Notes under the pieces: model-generated
Database searches by the model: none
What the model was told of the DNA's origin: nothing
What the model saw: the letters and a program-made list of their open reading frames with translations, nothing else
Source: Gimesia chilikensis
Lineage (GTDB): Bacteria > Planctomycetota > Planctomycetia > Planctomycetales > Planctomycetaceae
Assembly: GCF_008329715.1 (NCBI RefSeq)
Contig: NZ_VTSR01000005.1
Span: 434,001-498,000, forward strand
DNA: 64,000 nucleotides
Direction of reading: 5' to 3'
Part shown: one piece after another, positions 41,043-50,620 of the stretch
How positions within the stretch are numbered: the first letter of the stretch is position 1
Layout of the letters: each line of letters starts with the position of its first letter
Position numbers and translations under genes: made by a program

Positions 41043-42689
41043 ATGTCATCCGCCTTCGTCATGACAACTCGACTCATCTGGAAGCGTGCCTGGCTTGGGG
41101 CACTGCTGACGGGGCTGGTCCTCGTGACGGGACCGGTGGTTTTGCCAGCCGTGCTGCGCCTGTTGCCGGGAGTTGTGAATGAAGACCTCGCACAACTGTT
41201 GCGAAGCCAGCTGTTGATCCTCGCGCTGTCCTGGGTGGCCTTTGGTTTGTTGTGTATCAACGCGGCTTATCAAAGTCCGCTTCAGCTCACGCGCGGACTG
41301 CCTGTCACGTCAGTCCGCATCGCCAGTTGGGTGATGTGGTCCACGGTGGTGATGGTGGTGGTACCCGCACTGTTGATCAACGGTCTAATCCGGCTGCTGG
41401 TGATGGGCGCCAACTGGCCGGACCGCGAATGCTCTGTGCTGGGGCCGACTCTGTTTATGACGGCATTTATTATGGTCGCCTGGTCGGCTTACTGGAGTCT
41501 GCAGGCCAAGGGTTTCTGGCGGCTGCTGTTCTGGGCCAGCACGATGGGGGCACTCGTGGCCTGGTTGGTCTCCCGCTATTATCCCGAGGGAAAACTGGTT
41601 CCCTGGAAGGTGGTGACATTAACGGAATGGATCACCGTACTGGCGGTGTGTGGGGTAGCCTGGCTGGCAGGAATCCGTGGCTATGCCCGCATTCGTTGCG
41701 GTGTTGCAGTCACGAGCCGTCCCTGGTCCCGAATCGAGAACTGGTTGAACGGCGACCGAGGGCAGCTGCGCGAGCAAAGTATTCCCGTTGTCGGTTCCCG
41801 GGTACAGGCCTTCACCCGGCTGCACTGGCAGGATGGTTGTTCTCCAGTGACTTTGCTGGCGGTGATCTTTGGTGGGCTGACACTAATCTTAAATCTGTAT
41901 GGTTACCTCTATAAGGCGATCTACGGCTATGTGAACCCACTGATTGGCTCTAATCAGCCATTGGCCACATTTGGAGTCTTTCTGCTCTCATCTTTCGCCA
42001 TGTTGCTTCTTCTGGGGCAATCACTGTTACTCCGGGATTTCTCCTCGATGAAGGGATATCTCGCGCAACTACCGGTTTCCGATCAAGAGTTATCTCATGC
42101 CCTGGTTGTTAATTTATTCAAATCGCTTGGACTGCTGCTGTTCTGGGTAGTTATTTTCGGTTTCGGTGTAAGTTACCTGGCGATTGTTTGCTATGAGGGA
42201 TTGGAAGGCTTCTATCGAGACTGGAATTGGTTTTTGAAAGAGAAGTTTTTTCTGGTGCTTCTATTCTCCCTGTTGATGATCTGGATGCTGATATCCAACG
42301 GACTGTCAATGGTCTGGACCGGGCATACGAAATTCATGGGGTATGTCTTCGGTGTTGTCATGGTGTTGTTTTATCCCACATTGATTCTGTCGACCGGACC
42401 ATTGAGAAATCAACGGCCCGGTTTATTACTTGTCTGGACACTGTTGGTCATTGGCATGATCTGTATCGTGGCCATTTTGGCTTTCCAGAATGCGCACCGT
42501 CTCGGACTGATATCACACAATACCATCTGGCTGGCGACCATCTTCTATCTGGTGATCAGCATCACGTTCTGGAACTTCTGGAAAACCGATCTGTTGATTG
42601 ACCGCGTTTTGTTTTCCTCATTTATGATCTTCACCGTACTCCCATTCGCGACGATCCCTCTGGCGGTCTCGTGGAACCGGCATCGATGA
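41043..42689 (+). CDS. Polytopic ABC-type permease, array copy 2
   Basis: 548 residues from ATG 41043, with AAGG eight bases upstream; an ATG at 41007 would overlap the preceding gene. Same architecture: first half RGLPVTSVRIASWVMW, middle WPDRECSVLGPTLFMTAF, second half AQLPVSDQELSHALVVNLFK, and FATIPLAVSWNRHR at the end. The 3' half, from around 41880, is clearly richer in A/T than the 5' half, suggesting a mosaic origin. It lies 17 bases after copy 1. Confidence 0.75.
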   Translation: MSSAFVMTTRLIWKRAWLGALLTGLVLVTGPVVLPAVLRLLPGVVNEDLAQLLRSQLLILALSWVAFGLLCINAAYQSPLQLTRGLPVTSVRIASWVMWSTVVMVVVPALLINGLIRLLVMGANWPDRECSVLGPTLFMTAFIMVAWSAYWSLQAKGFWRLLFWASTMGALVAWLVSRYYPEGKLVPWKVVTLTEWITVLAVCGVAWLAGIRGYARIRCGVAVTSRPWSRIENWLNGDRGQLREQSIPVVGSRVQAFTRLHWQDGCSPVTLLAVIFGGLTLILNLYGYLYKAIYGYVNPLIGSNQPLATFGVFLLSSFAMLLLLGQSLLLRDFSSMKGYLAQLPVSDQELSHALVVNLFKSLGLLLFWVVIFGFGVSYLAIVCYEGLEGFYRDWNWFLKEKFFLVLLFSLLMIWMLISNGLSMVWTGHTKFMGYVFGVVMVLFYPTLILSTGPLRNQRPGLLLVWTLLVIGMICIVAILAFQNAHRLGLISHNTIWLATIFYLVISITFWNFWKTDLLIDRVLFSSFMIFTVLPFATIPLAVSWNRHR

Positions 42690-42746
42690 TGTGGGCTTTT
42701 CAATATTGTTGTTGTGTTTTCGTAACTTGAATCCTGAGGTGTGGTG

Positions 42747-44441
42747 ATGACAACCGCATTATATGTGACGACGAAACAGTTCTGTAAACGGGCCTGGCTG
42801 GGGGCGCTGCTCGCGGTTGGGATACTTGTGCTCGGACCGCTGTTCTTCATGCTGCTCTCGCGGATGCTGGCGGTGAGCGTCGGTCATCTGGCGGACAATC
42901 TCCGCGGCTATTATTTCGCTTATCAGCTGATCTCGCTGGTCGTCTTTCTAACGGTCGCCCTGCATGCGCTCACCGGTTGTCAGCAGTTGTGTCGCGGGCT
43001 GCCCATCTCTTCGCGGGCAATCGCCTCCTGGATGATGCTGGCAATGGTCGGCCTCGTCGTCGTCCTGCAACTGGTGACCAACGGCGCGTATCGCCTGTTG
43101 TATTTTGAAACAGAGACCCTCACACGCAACTGGCCCGTCCTGGGACCGCTGCTGTTTATGATCACCCTGACGCTGGTGGGGAACCTGATTTACTGGAGCC
43201 TGAAATCCCCCAGCTTCAGCCGGGTCCTGTTCAGCGTCGGCTTGATCGCCGGACTCTTCACCTGGTTTCTGACACGCTACTACCCGCACGGTTTTCAAAA
43301 GCCGTTCGTGATGTGGCAACAGGTGACCCTGGGAGAATTCGTTACGCTGCAACTGGTCTGCCTGGGAGCCTGGTACCAGGGCACCCGGGAGTTCGCCCGC
43401 TTCCGTGCCGGGACCGCGGCGCCCAGTCAAACCTGGTTTCGCGTCGAACAACTCTGGTCGAACCTGATTTCCGGCAGCGACACCCATGGTCTGCTGCTGC
43501 CGCTCTCCAGTCGAACCGCGCTGGCCAAATATCACTGGCGACATACCTGTCAACGGGCCGTCGTGATGGGCGGCGTGGTCCTCGGGCTGGCAGTCCTGCT
43601 GATCAACGTCCAGAGTACCATCTCCTTCGATCGGCACAGCCCGGGAATCAACGACTTTCCCGAACTCATCGAAAGCTACTTTGGCATGACGCTGCTGTTC
43701 AGCTGGATCGCCTCTGTCTTTATGGCGGCGTTGTTAATGCGGGGCATGCACGCTGCAGGACGGACCAGCATGAACTCCTTTCTGGCCAAAACTCCTTTAT
43801 CCGACCGCATCCTGGGCGCCACCCTCACTCGTAATGTAGTGAAGACCTACGTAACGGTCTTCCTGCTGTTTGAAGTCATTCTGTTATTGACCTGCCTGCT
43901 GCTCTACCTGATGCATGGCAGGGAAGCACTGCAGCCAGACGCATACCGGTTTGACTGGTTCCGTCTCTGGTTGAATTACACCCTGGTCATGCTGATCGGC
44001 TACTGGTTTTTCGGTGCGAATCTGATTTCCATCCTCTGGACCGGTCGTACCTGGTTTTACTGGACGATGCTGGCACTGTGTGCCGCCAGCTTTCTGTTCT
44101 TTGTCGGCGTCCCCATGGTTTCCAGGGAGTTGATCGGGAACTATGTATTTCATCATTATCTGATGTTGGTTCTGATTCTGTTCTATTCGCTGCTGATGCT
44201 GGGCGGGACCGCGTTTGCCTACCGGTCCGCCGCGAAAAAAATGCTGATTACCCCCAGGACAGTCTGGACTGCCCTGGTCTGCTGGATGCTCTGTACTATC
44301 ACAGCCTGGGTGTATTTGTATCCCGATCGCGTCGACATCAATCGCATTGCAGAGCTGATCTTCCTCGGAGCCATACTCTCGCTGCTGTTTGCCCCGTTCG
44401 CGACTATCCCCCTGGCAATTTCATGGAATCGGCATCGGTGA
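42747..44441 (+). CDS. Polytopic ABC-type permease, array copy 3
   Basis: 564 residues from ATG 42747 (MTTALYVTTKQFCKRAW). Motifs shared with the others: KRAWLGALLAV, GLPISSRAIASWMMLAMVGL, NGAYRLLYF, WPVLGPLLFMITLTL, KTPLSDRILGATLTRNVVK in the second half, and FATIPLAISWNRHR at the end. The 33 bases before the start codon and the first codons are almost the same as those before copy 4, so copies 3 and 4 are the most recent tandem duplicates. Confidence 0.77.
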   Translation: MTTALYVTTKQFCKRAWLGALLAVGILVLGPLFFMLLSRMLAVSVGHLADNLRGYYFAYQLISLVVFLTVALHALTGCQQLCRGLPISSRAIASWMMLAMVGLVVVLQLVTNGAYRLLYFETETLTRNWPVLGPLLFMITLTLVGNLIYWSLKSPSFSRVLFSVGLIAGLFTWFLTRYYPHGFQKPFVMWQQVTLGEFVTLQLVCLGAWYQGTREFARFRAGTAAPSQTWFRVEQLWSNLISGSDTHGLLLPLSSRTALAKYHWRHTCQRAVVMGGVVLGLAVLLINVQSTISFDRHSPGINDFPELIESYFGMTLLFSWIASVFMAALLMRGMHAAGRTSMNSFLAKTPLSDRILGATLTRNVVKTYVTVFLLFEVILLLTCLLLYLMHGREALQPDAYRFDWFRLWLNYTLVMLIGYWFFGANLISILWTGRTWFYWTMLALCAASFLFFVGVPMVSRELIGNYVFHHYLMLVLILFYSLLMLGGTAFAYRSAAKKMLITPRTVWTALVCWMLCTITAWVYLYPDRVDINRIAELIFLGAILSLLFAPFATIPLAISWNRHR

Positions 44442-44499
44442 TCGGAGCTGTCCTGTATCGTGGTTGTGTTTTTCGTAACTTGAATTCTGAGGTGTGGTG

Positions 44500-46194
44500 A
44501 TGACAACCGCCTTGTATGTAACGACGAAACAGTTTTGTAAACGGGCCTGGTTTGGGGCAATGCTCGCTGTTGGTACCCTGATCCTGGGACCTTTGGCATT
44601 CTTGCTGCTCACGCGGATGCAGGGACTGAACCTGGAATACATGGAGCACGATCTCACCGGCTACCACTTCGCCTACCTCGGGCTCTCCTGGGTCGGCTTC
44701 CTCGGTGTCTCCCTGCATGCCCAGTCGGGCTGCCAGAAGCTCTGTCTCACGCTCCCCGTCAGCTCGAAAGCCATCGCCAGCTGGATGATGTTCACGATGG
44801 TCGGACTGGTCGTGCTATTGCAACTGCTGACCAGCGGGGCCTATCGCATGCTGTTTTTTGACGAACACTGGCTGGCCGACTACTGGCCACTGCTCGGCCC
44901 CTTACTGTTTATCGTCTCGTTGATCCTGGTCGGACATTGCCTGTTCTGGATGATGCATGCCCCCAGCTTTACCCGCCTGGGAGTGGGAGCCGCGGTGATC
45001 GTGGGCATGTTTTACTGGTTCATCAGCCGCTACTATCCAGCAGGCTTCCACGCGAAACTGATTCCCTGGAGCCGGGTCTCGCTGGGTGAATTCGTCACGC
45101 TGCAAATCGTCTGCATCGCAGCCTGGTATCAGGGCACGCGGTCCTTCGCCTTGTACCGCGCTGGGATCGCCGTTCCCAGCCCTGCGTGGGAACGCATGCT
45201 GCTCTGGTGGAACGCACTGTTGACCGGGGCAATTCCCGATCAGCCGCTGGTCCCCCTCTCGCGCAGCGATACACTCGCGAAACTCCACTGGCGGGATTCC
45301 TGTCATCGGGCCGTCATCTTCACCGGACTTCTGTTCGGCTGCATGGAACTGGGGGTCACGCTGGCCATCGGTGCGCAGCATCGTATGGATCCCACAGATA
45401 TCCTTGACGGCTCCCAGGGCTGCCTGATGATCACACTGATGACCAGTCTGATCTCGTCCATCCTCGTCGCTTTCATGCTGGGGGACGGCATCTGTAACCC
45501 GGGACGCGCGGAGATGCGACGCTACCTGGCGATCGCACCTTTAAAAGATACCGAACTGATCCGACGCCTGTTTCGCAATCTGATCAAAACCTGTCTCTGC
45601 ACGCTGGCGATGATCTTCGGTGCGCTGCTGCTCAGCCTGACGATCAACTCGCTGCTCTGGGGACCAGGCCTTGCGAAACAGCTCGGCCGACTGCTTATTA
45701 ACGAAAAAGAGTATCTGGCGCAGATACTGCTGGCGTTTTCCGGGTTCTGGCTGCTCGCCGGGAATGCGGTCTCGGTACTTTGGACGGGACGCACCTGGTT
45801 CATCAACACCACCGTCGGCGTCGTATTCGGCGGACTCATCTTTTATATCGTCACGATTAATCTGCTCGAAACCATCTTCCGCGATTTCATGCTGTCGCGG
45901 TTCATCGTCGTCGCCATGTTGATGCTCGTATATGCCTTGATCATGGGAGGCACCCTGATCGCCTACACCGGTGCCCTGTATCAGGGGCTGATCTCGCTAC
46001 GCAAAACCCTCTGCTGCGGCCTGCTGTTCGCGCTGGGAGTCACGACGATCGTGGTGGGGATTCTGCAGACCGCTTCCTTGTATGAGGGCCGGCCGAACTG
46101 GTTTTTCTTTTTCCTGTACTCGGCTGTGCTGGCACTGCTGCTGGCACCGATCGCCACGATTCCACTGGCACTTCGTTGGAACCGTCACCGCTAA
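44500..46194 (+). CDS. Polytopic ABC-type permease, array copy 4
   Basis: 564 residues, the same length as copy 3, starting MTTALYVTTKQFCKRAWFG. It shares TLPVSSKAIASWMMFTMVGL, NGAYR-type SGAYRMLFFDEHWL, WPLLGPLLFIVSLILVGH, APLKDTELIRRLFRNLIKT and the end IATIPLALRWNRHR. Start context CTGAGGTGTGGTG is identical to copy 3. The second half has diverged more than the first. Confidence 0.77.
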   Translation: MTTALYVTTKQFCKRAWFGAMLAVGTLILGPLAFLLLTRMQGLNLEYMEHDLTGYHFAYLGLSWVGFLGVSLHAQSGCQKLCLTLPVSSKAIASWMMFTMVGLVVLLQLLTSGAYRMLFFDEHWLADYWPLLGPLLFIVSLILVGHCLFWMMHAPSFTRLGVGAAVIVGMFYWFISRYYPAGFHAKLIPWSRVSLGEFVTLQIVCIAAWYQGTRSFALYRAGIAVPSPAWERMLLWWNALLTGAIPDQPLVPLSRSDTLAKLHWRDSCHRAVIFTGLLFGCMELGVTLAIGAQHRMDPTDILDGSQGCLMITLMTSLISSILVAFMLGDGICNPGRAEMRRYLAIAPLKDTELIRRLFRNLIKTCLCTLAMIFGALLLSLTINSLLWGPGLAKQLGRLLINEKEYLAQILLAFSGFWLLAGNAVSVLWTGRTWFINTTVGVVFGGLIFYIVTINLLETIFRDFMLSRFIVVAMLMLVYALIMGGTLIAYTGALYQGLISLRKTLCCGLLFALGVTTIVVGILQTASLYEGRPNWFFFFLYSAVLALLLAPIATIPLALRWNRHR

Positions 46195-46218
46195 ACACTT
46201 GAAAGTGAGCCTGCTACG

Positions 46219-47913
46219 ATGAACGCCTCATTGGTTACGACAACACGACTTTTCCTGAAACGGGCCTGGGCCGGTGCGCTGCTCGCGGTTTCGGCGCTGG
46301 TGCTCTGTCCGTTAATGTATCGGCTGGTTTTCGCCGCAGAACCAGGACGTGTATTTGCGCAGGAAGATCTGTTCGGCGTCAACATCATGTACCTGATTCT
46401 TTCGTCGATTCTCTTTCTGGCCGTCGGTTATAACGCCATCCAGGGCACCCATAAAATCTGTATGGGGCTGCCCGTGCGTTCTACGCCGATTGCCACCTGG
46501 ATGATGCTGGCCACCGTCAGCCTCGTCGTCGTGCTGCAACTGGTCACCAACGGCGCTTATCGACTGCTGTTTTTCGATTCACACTGGCTCTCCGAATACT
46601 GGCCCCTGTTAGGACCGCTGCTGTTCATGGTGACGGTGATCCTGGTCAGCCATGCGATTTACTGGGGCCTGTATGCGGTCAGTCTCACCCGCATTGTCTG
46701 CTGGACCTGCCTGGTCTGCGGAATGTGCTGGTGGTTTGTGGCTCGCTATTACCCGGAGGGTTTTCAGGCACGCGCCGTATCCTGGAAACACGTCACGCTC
46801 TCCGAATTTCTGACTCTCCTGGTCGTCAGTGTGGGCGCCTGGTATTTCGGTACAAGGGAGTTTGCGCGGGTTCGCGCAGGACTCGCTACTCACAGCCCGC
46901 ACTGGCGCCGTTTACAAAACTGGTATGAATCGGTGGTGACAGGCGCCGCAACCAGCGGCCGGTCCGAGGTCCTTTCCGTCAGTACCTCACTCTCGCGACT
47001 GCACTGGCGCGACGGCTGTCAGCGGACGGTGCTCAACTGTGGCATGGTGGCGGGAGCCGCGGTCTGGGTGGTCAACCTGATCACCATGACCGGCTTCGGT
47101 TCGACCCTGCATCAATGGGCCGATGGATTCCTGGTAATCGTCGCAGTCTTTGGCGTGCTGGCGGCTATCCTCTCCGCCTTCCAGATTGGTGAAAATGTCT
47201 GTGTGCCGGGTCGAAAGGAAATGAAAGCCTTCCTGGCGACCGCACCTCTGTCAGATCGCGAGTTCTGCCACACCCTGTTCCGCAACCTGGTCAGGTCTGT
47301 GGTGACGATATTTCTGTTGATCGAAGCGGGACTGCTGATGACCATCGTCACTCTCTTCTTCGTGAAAGGACCGGCGCTGCTCGACTGGAATCTGGTCCGC
47401 GTCGGGGGCACACTGCTGATCTACGGATGCATCTACCTGTTCGCCTTCTGGATCATCGCCGCGAATGTCATCTCCCTGTTCTGGACGGGCCGTACCCAGT
47501 TTATCTTTGGTGTCATCGGATCGATCCTGGCGGGCTTTGCCCTCATCGTCGGTGTCGGCAGTTATCTAAGCGACGCCTATTCCCGCCAGCTGGTGATCTT
47601 ATCGTTTTCGGTATTTGAATGTTTTCTGCTTGGAGTCTTCCTCTTAGTGACAATGTTGATCTGGGGAGGAACAGCGTTCGCCTATCTTGTCGCCTTCCAG
47701 AAACGGCTGATTCGGGGCTCGACCGTCTTCGCCGCCCTGATCCTCTGGGTGACAGGGGTGGCAATCTACTTTGGAGTAATTGAGAGCCCCCTCCTGAATC
47801 AGCGTCATTATGAGCAGTTCTTCTTCCAGCTCTTGCTGGTCGCCCTCTGTACGCTTTCGCTGACGCCCATCGCCACCATTCCACTGGCCCTCCGCTGGAA
47901 TCGGCACCGGTAA
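46219..47913 (+). CDS. Polytopic ABC-type permease, array copy 5
   Basis: 564 residues. First half LFLKRAWAGALLAVSALVLC, GLPVRSTPIATWMMLATVSL, NGAYRLLFFDSHWLSEYWPL; second half TAPLSDREFCHTLFRNLVRS, AFWIIAANVISLFWTGRTQF; end IATIPLALRWNRHR, same as copy 4. Ends the tandem array. I count about twelve strong hydrophobic segments plus possible additional ones. Five near-equal polytopic proteins per ATPase is abnormal for ABC systems, where one or two are the rule. Confidence 0.77.
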   Translation: MNASLVTTTRLFLKRAWAGALLAVSALVLCPLMYRLVFAAEPGRVFAQEDLFGVNIMYLILSSILFLAVGYNAIQGTHKICMGLPVRSTPIATWMMLATVSLVVVLQLVTNGAYRLLFFDSHWLSEYWPLLGPLLFMVTVILVSHAIYWGLYAVSLTRIVCWTCLVCGMCWWFVARYYPEGFQARAVSWKHVTLSEFLTLLVVSVGAWYFGTREFARVRAGLATHSPHWRRLQNWYESVVTGAATSGRSEVLSVSTSLSRLHWRDGCQRTVLNCGMVAGAAVWVVNLITMTGFGSTLHQWADGFLVIVAVFGVLAAILSAFQIGENVCVPGRKEMKAFLATAPLSDREFCHTLFRNLVRSVVTIFLLIEAGLLMTIVTLFFVKGPALLDWNLVRVGGTLLIYGCIYLFAFWIIAANVISLFWTGRTQFIFGVIGSILAGFALIVGVGSYLSDAYSRQLVILSFSVFECFLLGVFLLVTMLIWGGTAFAYLVAFQKRLIRGSTVFAALILWVTGVAIYFGVIESPLLNQRHYEQFFFQLLLVALCTLSLTPIATIPLALRWNRHR

Positions 47914-48174
47914 GCTCAGGGACAATAAGCAATTACGGCTGATGCCTTCGGTCGTAAATCCTGTGAAAATCTCACTTTCAATTCAATTCAGCGTCGATAG
48001 TGACTTGCAGTCCTGTGCGCAGCGACTAAAAATATGGAATTGAGGTAACTTTTCTGTTCCGGGACCACCATTTTCATAGCGTTCCCGTCGTGAATTGTGT
48101 GCACACATTCACTGCAACAACAGTTATCCGCCCGATGCAGCTTTTTTAAGTCGTCCAGGTAGTGAGGTGAGATA
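47914..48174. other. Intergenic region before the peroxidase
   Basis: 261 bases. Contains GTGAATTGTGTGCACACATTC in part (a GTGTGCACAC palindrome near 48097-48106) and the AGGTGAG ribosome site of the peroxidase gene. No gene seen. Confidence 0.35.
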
Positions 48175-49215
48175 ATGGCGCTGGAAAAACAACGTAATTT
48201 CGTGCGAACCCTGATCGCAGGCGGGGCAGCCGCTCTGCTGATCCACGTCGGTACCGTCGCTGCGCAGGCAGAGGAATTCGTCATTGAAGTTCCCGCCGGT
48301 CTGCCCCCGGTTCCCTTCCCTGCAGACAACCCGCCGACACCGGAAAAAATCGCGCTCGGCAAGCAGCTCTATTTCGACAAACGCCTTTCGCGGGACAACA
48401 CCATCTCCTGTGCCAGTTGTCACGACCCCGGCAAGGGTTACAGCAACGCCGATCAGTTTGCGACCGGCTTTAAAGGCCAGAAGGGGGGCCGCAATTCCCC
48501 CACGGTGATCAACGCCGCCTACAACAACTTCCAGTTCTGGGACGGACGTGCCGGCTCCCTGGAAGAGCAGGCCCTCGGGCCGATTGCCAACCCCATCGAA
48601 ATGAACCTGACACTCCCGGAAGCCGTCGAACGGATCAATAAGATCCCCGGCTATAAATCACAGTTCCAGAAGATCTTCGGCTCCGATGCGACTGAAGAAA
48701 ACATCGGCAAAGCCATCGCCTCTTACGAGCGGACCATTCTCTGCGGCGATGCGCCTTACGACCGTTTCAAAGCCGGCGACAAGAAAGCCCTTTCGCCTGA
48801 AGCCCAGCGGGGCATGACACTCTTTTTCGGAAAGGCGGCCTGCAGTTCCTGTCACTCCGGTCCCAACTTTACTGACAACGCGTTTCACAACATCGGCGTG
48901 GGTATGGATGCGGACAAACCGGATGAAGGACGCAAGACCATCAGCAATCTCGGCGGCGATACCGGCAGCTTCAAAACACCGACGCTGCGGGACATTGCCA
49001 AGTCCGGACCGTACATGCACGACGGCAGCCAGAAGACTTTGAAAGAAGTCGTGGAACACTATAATAAAGGCGGTGTTCCTAACGAATTTCTCGATGAAGA
49101 GATTTTCAAGCTGAATTTAACACCGCAGGAAGTGGATGATCTGGTGACCTTCATGAAGGAAGGCCTGACCAGTTCGAATTATCCTGAGCATAAGATGCCC
49201 GAGTTACCCAAGTAA
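48175..49215 (+). CDS. Di-haem cytochrome c peroxidase (CcpA/MauG family)
   Basis: 346 residues with a signal region (AGGAAALLIHVGTVAAQA). Two haem sites: CASCHDPGKGYS in the N-terminal domain and CSSCHSGPNFTDN in the C-terminal domain. Conserved RNSPTVINAAYNNFQFWDGR and FKTPTLRDIAKSGPYMHDGS match the family; the latter holds the peroxidatic-haem environment. It reduces H2O2 in the periplasm with electrons from cytochrome c. Ribosome site AGGTGAG. A 2-Cys peroxiredoxin lies two genes downstream, so the neighbourhood may be a peroxide-defence unit. Confidence 0.9.
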   Translation: MALEKQRNFVRTLIAGGAAALLIHVGTVAAQAEEFVIEVPAGLPPVPFPADNPPTPEKIALGKQLYFDKRLSRDNTISCASCHDPGKGYSNADQFATGFKGQKGGRNSPTVINAAYNNFQFWDGRAGSLEEQALGPIANPIEMNLTLPEAVERINKIPGYKSQFQKIFGSDATEENIGKAIASYERTILCGDAPYDRFKAGDKKALSPEAQRGMTLFFGKAACSSCHSGPNFTDNAFHNIGVGMDADKPDEGRKTISNLGGDTGSFKTPTLRDIAKSGPYMHDGSQKTLKEVVEHYNKGGVPNEFLDEEIFKLNLTPQEVDDLVTFMKEGLTSSNYPEHKMPELPK

Positions 49216-49297
49216 GATCGCGGCGGATATTTCGCATCACAGGATGAGTTTTTGGAAAACTAATTGAAAATCCCCTTTTCAAAGGAAGATGAACACC

Positions 49298-50518
49298 ATG
49301 CAGTGGAATTTACAACAAATCTTGAAGCTCAGCGCGTACTGCCTGACCGCAGTCTGCCTGACACTCGGAAGTTCTCATCTGATCGCCGATGAAAAAGGTG
49401 ATAAGAAAGGCGACGAAAAAGCCGCCGAGAAGAAAGAAGAGCCCAAGAAAGAGGCTCCTAAAAAAGAAGAGCCTAAAAAGGAAGAGAAAAAAGAAGCTCC
49501 CAAGAAGGAAGAACCCAAAAAGGAAGAGCCTAAGAAAGAGGAGCCCAAAAAAGAAGAACCTAAAAAGCCGGCCGTGACCGTCAAAACCCTGGTCACCAAC
49601 CTGGAAAGCCCCAGCGGGATCGCCATCCAGGAAGGCACCGGACACGTCTTCGTTGCCAGCCGCTACGGTGTTTACCGTTACGACCCCAAAGGCAAAACCG
49701 TCGATCTCGAAATCGACGCTTACCCGACCGACATCTACGGCAAAGGTCCCAAGTACAACATCGGACCCCTGGGCCTGACCTTCATGAGCAAGGACATGCT
49801 GGTCGTCGGTGACGGCAGCCGTCCCGATGGTGAAGAACTGGTTCGCATCTACAAAGTCGGCGACAAGCCACTGGCCAAGTGGGTGAAAGAAGACACCGCA
49901 GCCCAGACCCTGGGACCGATCAAAGCCGGCGACAAGTCTGCTAAAGGCGAAGGTAACTTCTACGGCGTCGCTTTCGGCGACGGAGCGATCTTCGTGACCT
50001 GTAACGGCGACGACACCAAAGGCTGGGTTGCCAAGTCGGTTGTCAAAGACGGCAAAGCCGGTCCGCTGGAACCCAGCATCGAAACCAAAACCGCAACCAA
50101 CGTTGATGCTCCCGCAGCCATCACCTTCACACTCGACGGCAAAGAACTGGTCGTCGGTCAGATGGGTGAAGTCAACGTCGCCGGCGATTCGCTGCTGACC
50201 TTCTACGACCCCAAAACCGGTAAGCTGACCAAGAGCCTGAAGACCGGCCTGAGCGACATCGCCGGCCTGGCTTACAGCCCCAAAACCAAGAAACTGTACG
50301 CCACCGATTTCTCCTGGGTCGACGCTGCCAAAGGCGGTCTGTTCGAACTGAAAATCGAAGGCGACAAAGTGACTGCCGAGCAGATTGTCACTCTCGACAA
50401 GCCCGCAGCCATCGCCTTTGACAAGGAAGGCAACCTGTATCTGAGCACCTTTGGCACTCAGGGAAAAGATCCGGAAAAATCTCCCGGTTCACTTTCCGTG
50501 ATCAAAGCTGGTCTCTAA
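49298..50518 (+). CDS. Secreted beta-propeller-like protein with Lys/Glu/Pro repeat tract
   Basis: 406 residues from ATG 49298, 11 bases after AGGA; ATG 49289 is too close to that site. Signal about residues 10-30, then a tract (about 35-93) of tandem PKKEEPKKEE-type units with no fold, probably a wall- or polyanion-binding or spacer segment. The rest (VTNLESPSGIAIQEGTGHVF, LTFMSKDMLVVGDG, ITFTLDGKELVVGQMG, AIAFDKEGNLYLSTFG) resembles an NHL/SMP-30-type propeller. Function unknown. A terminator follows. Strong codon bias (GCC, AAA, CTG) suggests high expression. Confidence 0.75.
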   Translation: MQWNLQQILKLSAYCLTAVCLTLGSSHLIADEKGDKKGDEKAAEKKEEPKKEAPKKEEPKKEEKKEAPKKEEPKKEEPKKEEPKKEEPKKPAVTVKTLVTNLESPSGIAIQEGTGHVFVASRYGVYRYDPKGKTVDLEIDAYPTDIYGKGPKYNIGPLGLTFMSKDMLVVGDGSRPDGEELVRIYKVGDKPLAKWVKEDTAAQTLGPIKAGDKSAKGEGNFYGVAFGDGAIFVTCNGDDTKGWVAKSVVKDGKAGPLEPSIETKTATNVDAPAAITFTLDGKELVVGQMGEVNVAGDSLLTFYDPKTGKLTKSLKTGLSDIAGLAYSPKTKKLYATDFSWVDAAKGGLFELKIEGDKVTAEQIVTLDKPAAIAFDKEGNLYLSTFGTQGKDPEKSPGSLSVIKAGL

Positions 50519-50531
50519 AACTGACGCTCAT

Positions 50532-50575
50532 GACACGGGTTGATCCTGCAGGCAGGCAGCCCGTGTCTTGTATTT
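50532..50575 (+). terminator. Terminator after the propeller gene
   Basis: GACACGGG (50532-50539) pairs with CCCGTGTC (50560-50567), followed by TTGTATTTT. Fourteen bases after the stop codon. Confidence 0.6.
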
Positions 50576-50620
50576 TAAAAACATTTCGATTCACCGTTTT
50601 TTGAAGGTAAGACAAGACTA

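Noticed and set aside
49400-49570. Possible CRISPR or microsatellite array
   Set aside because: The units are in-frame codons for Lys, Glu and Pro with no unique spacers, so this is a coding repeat.
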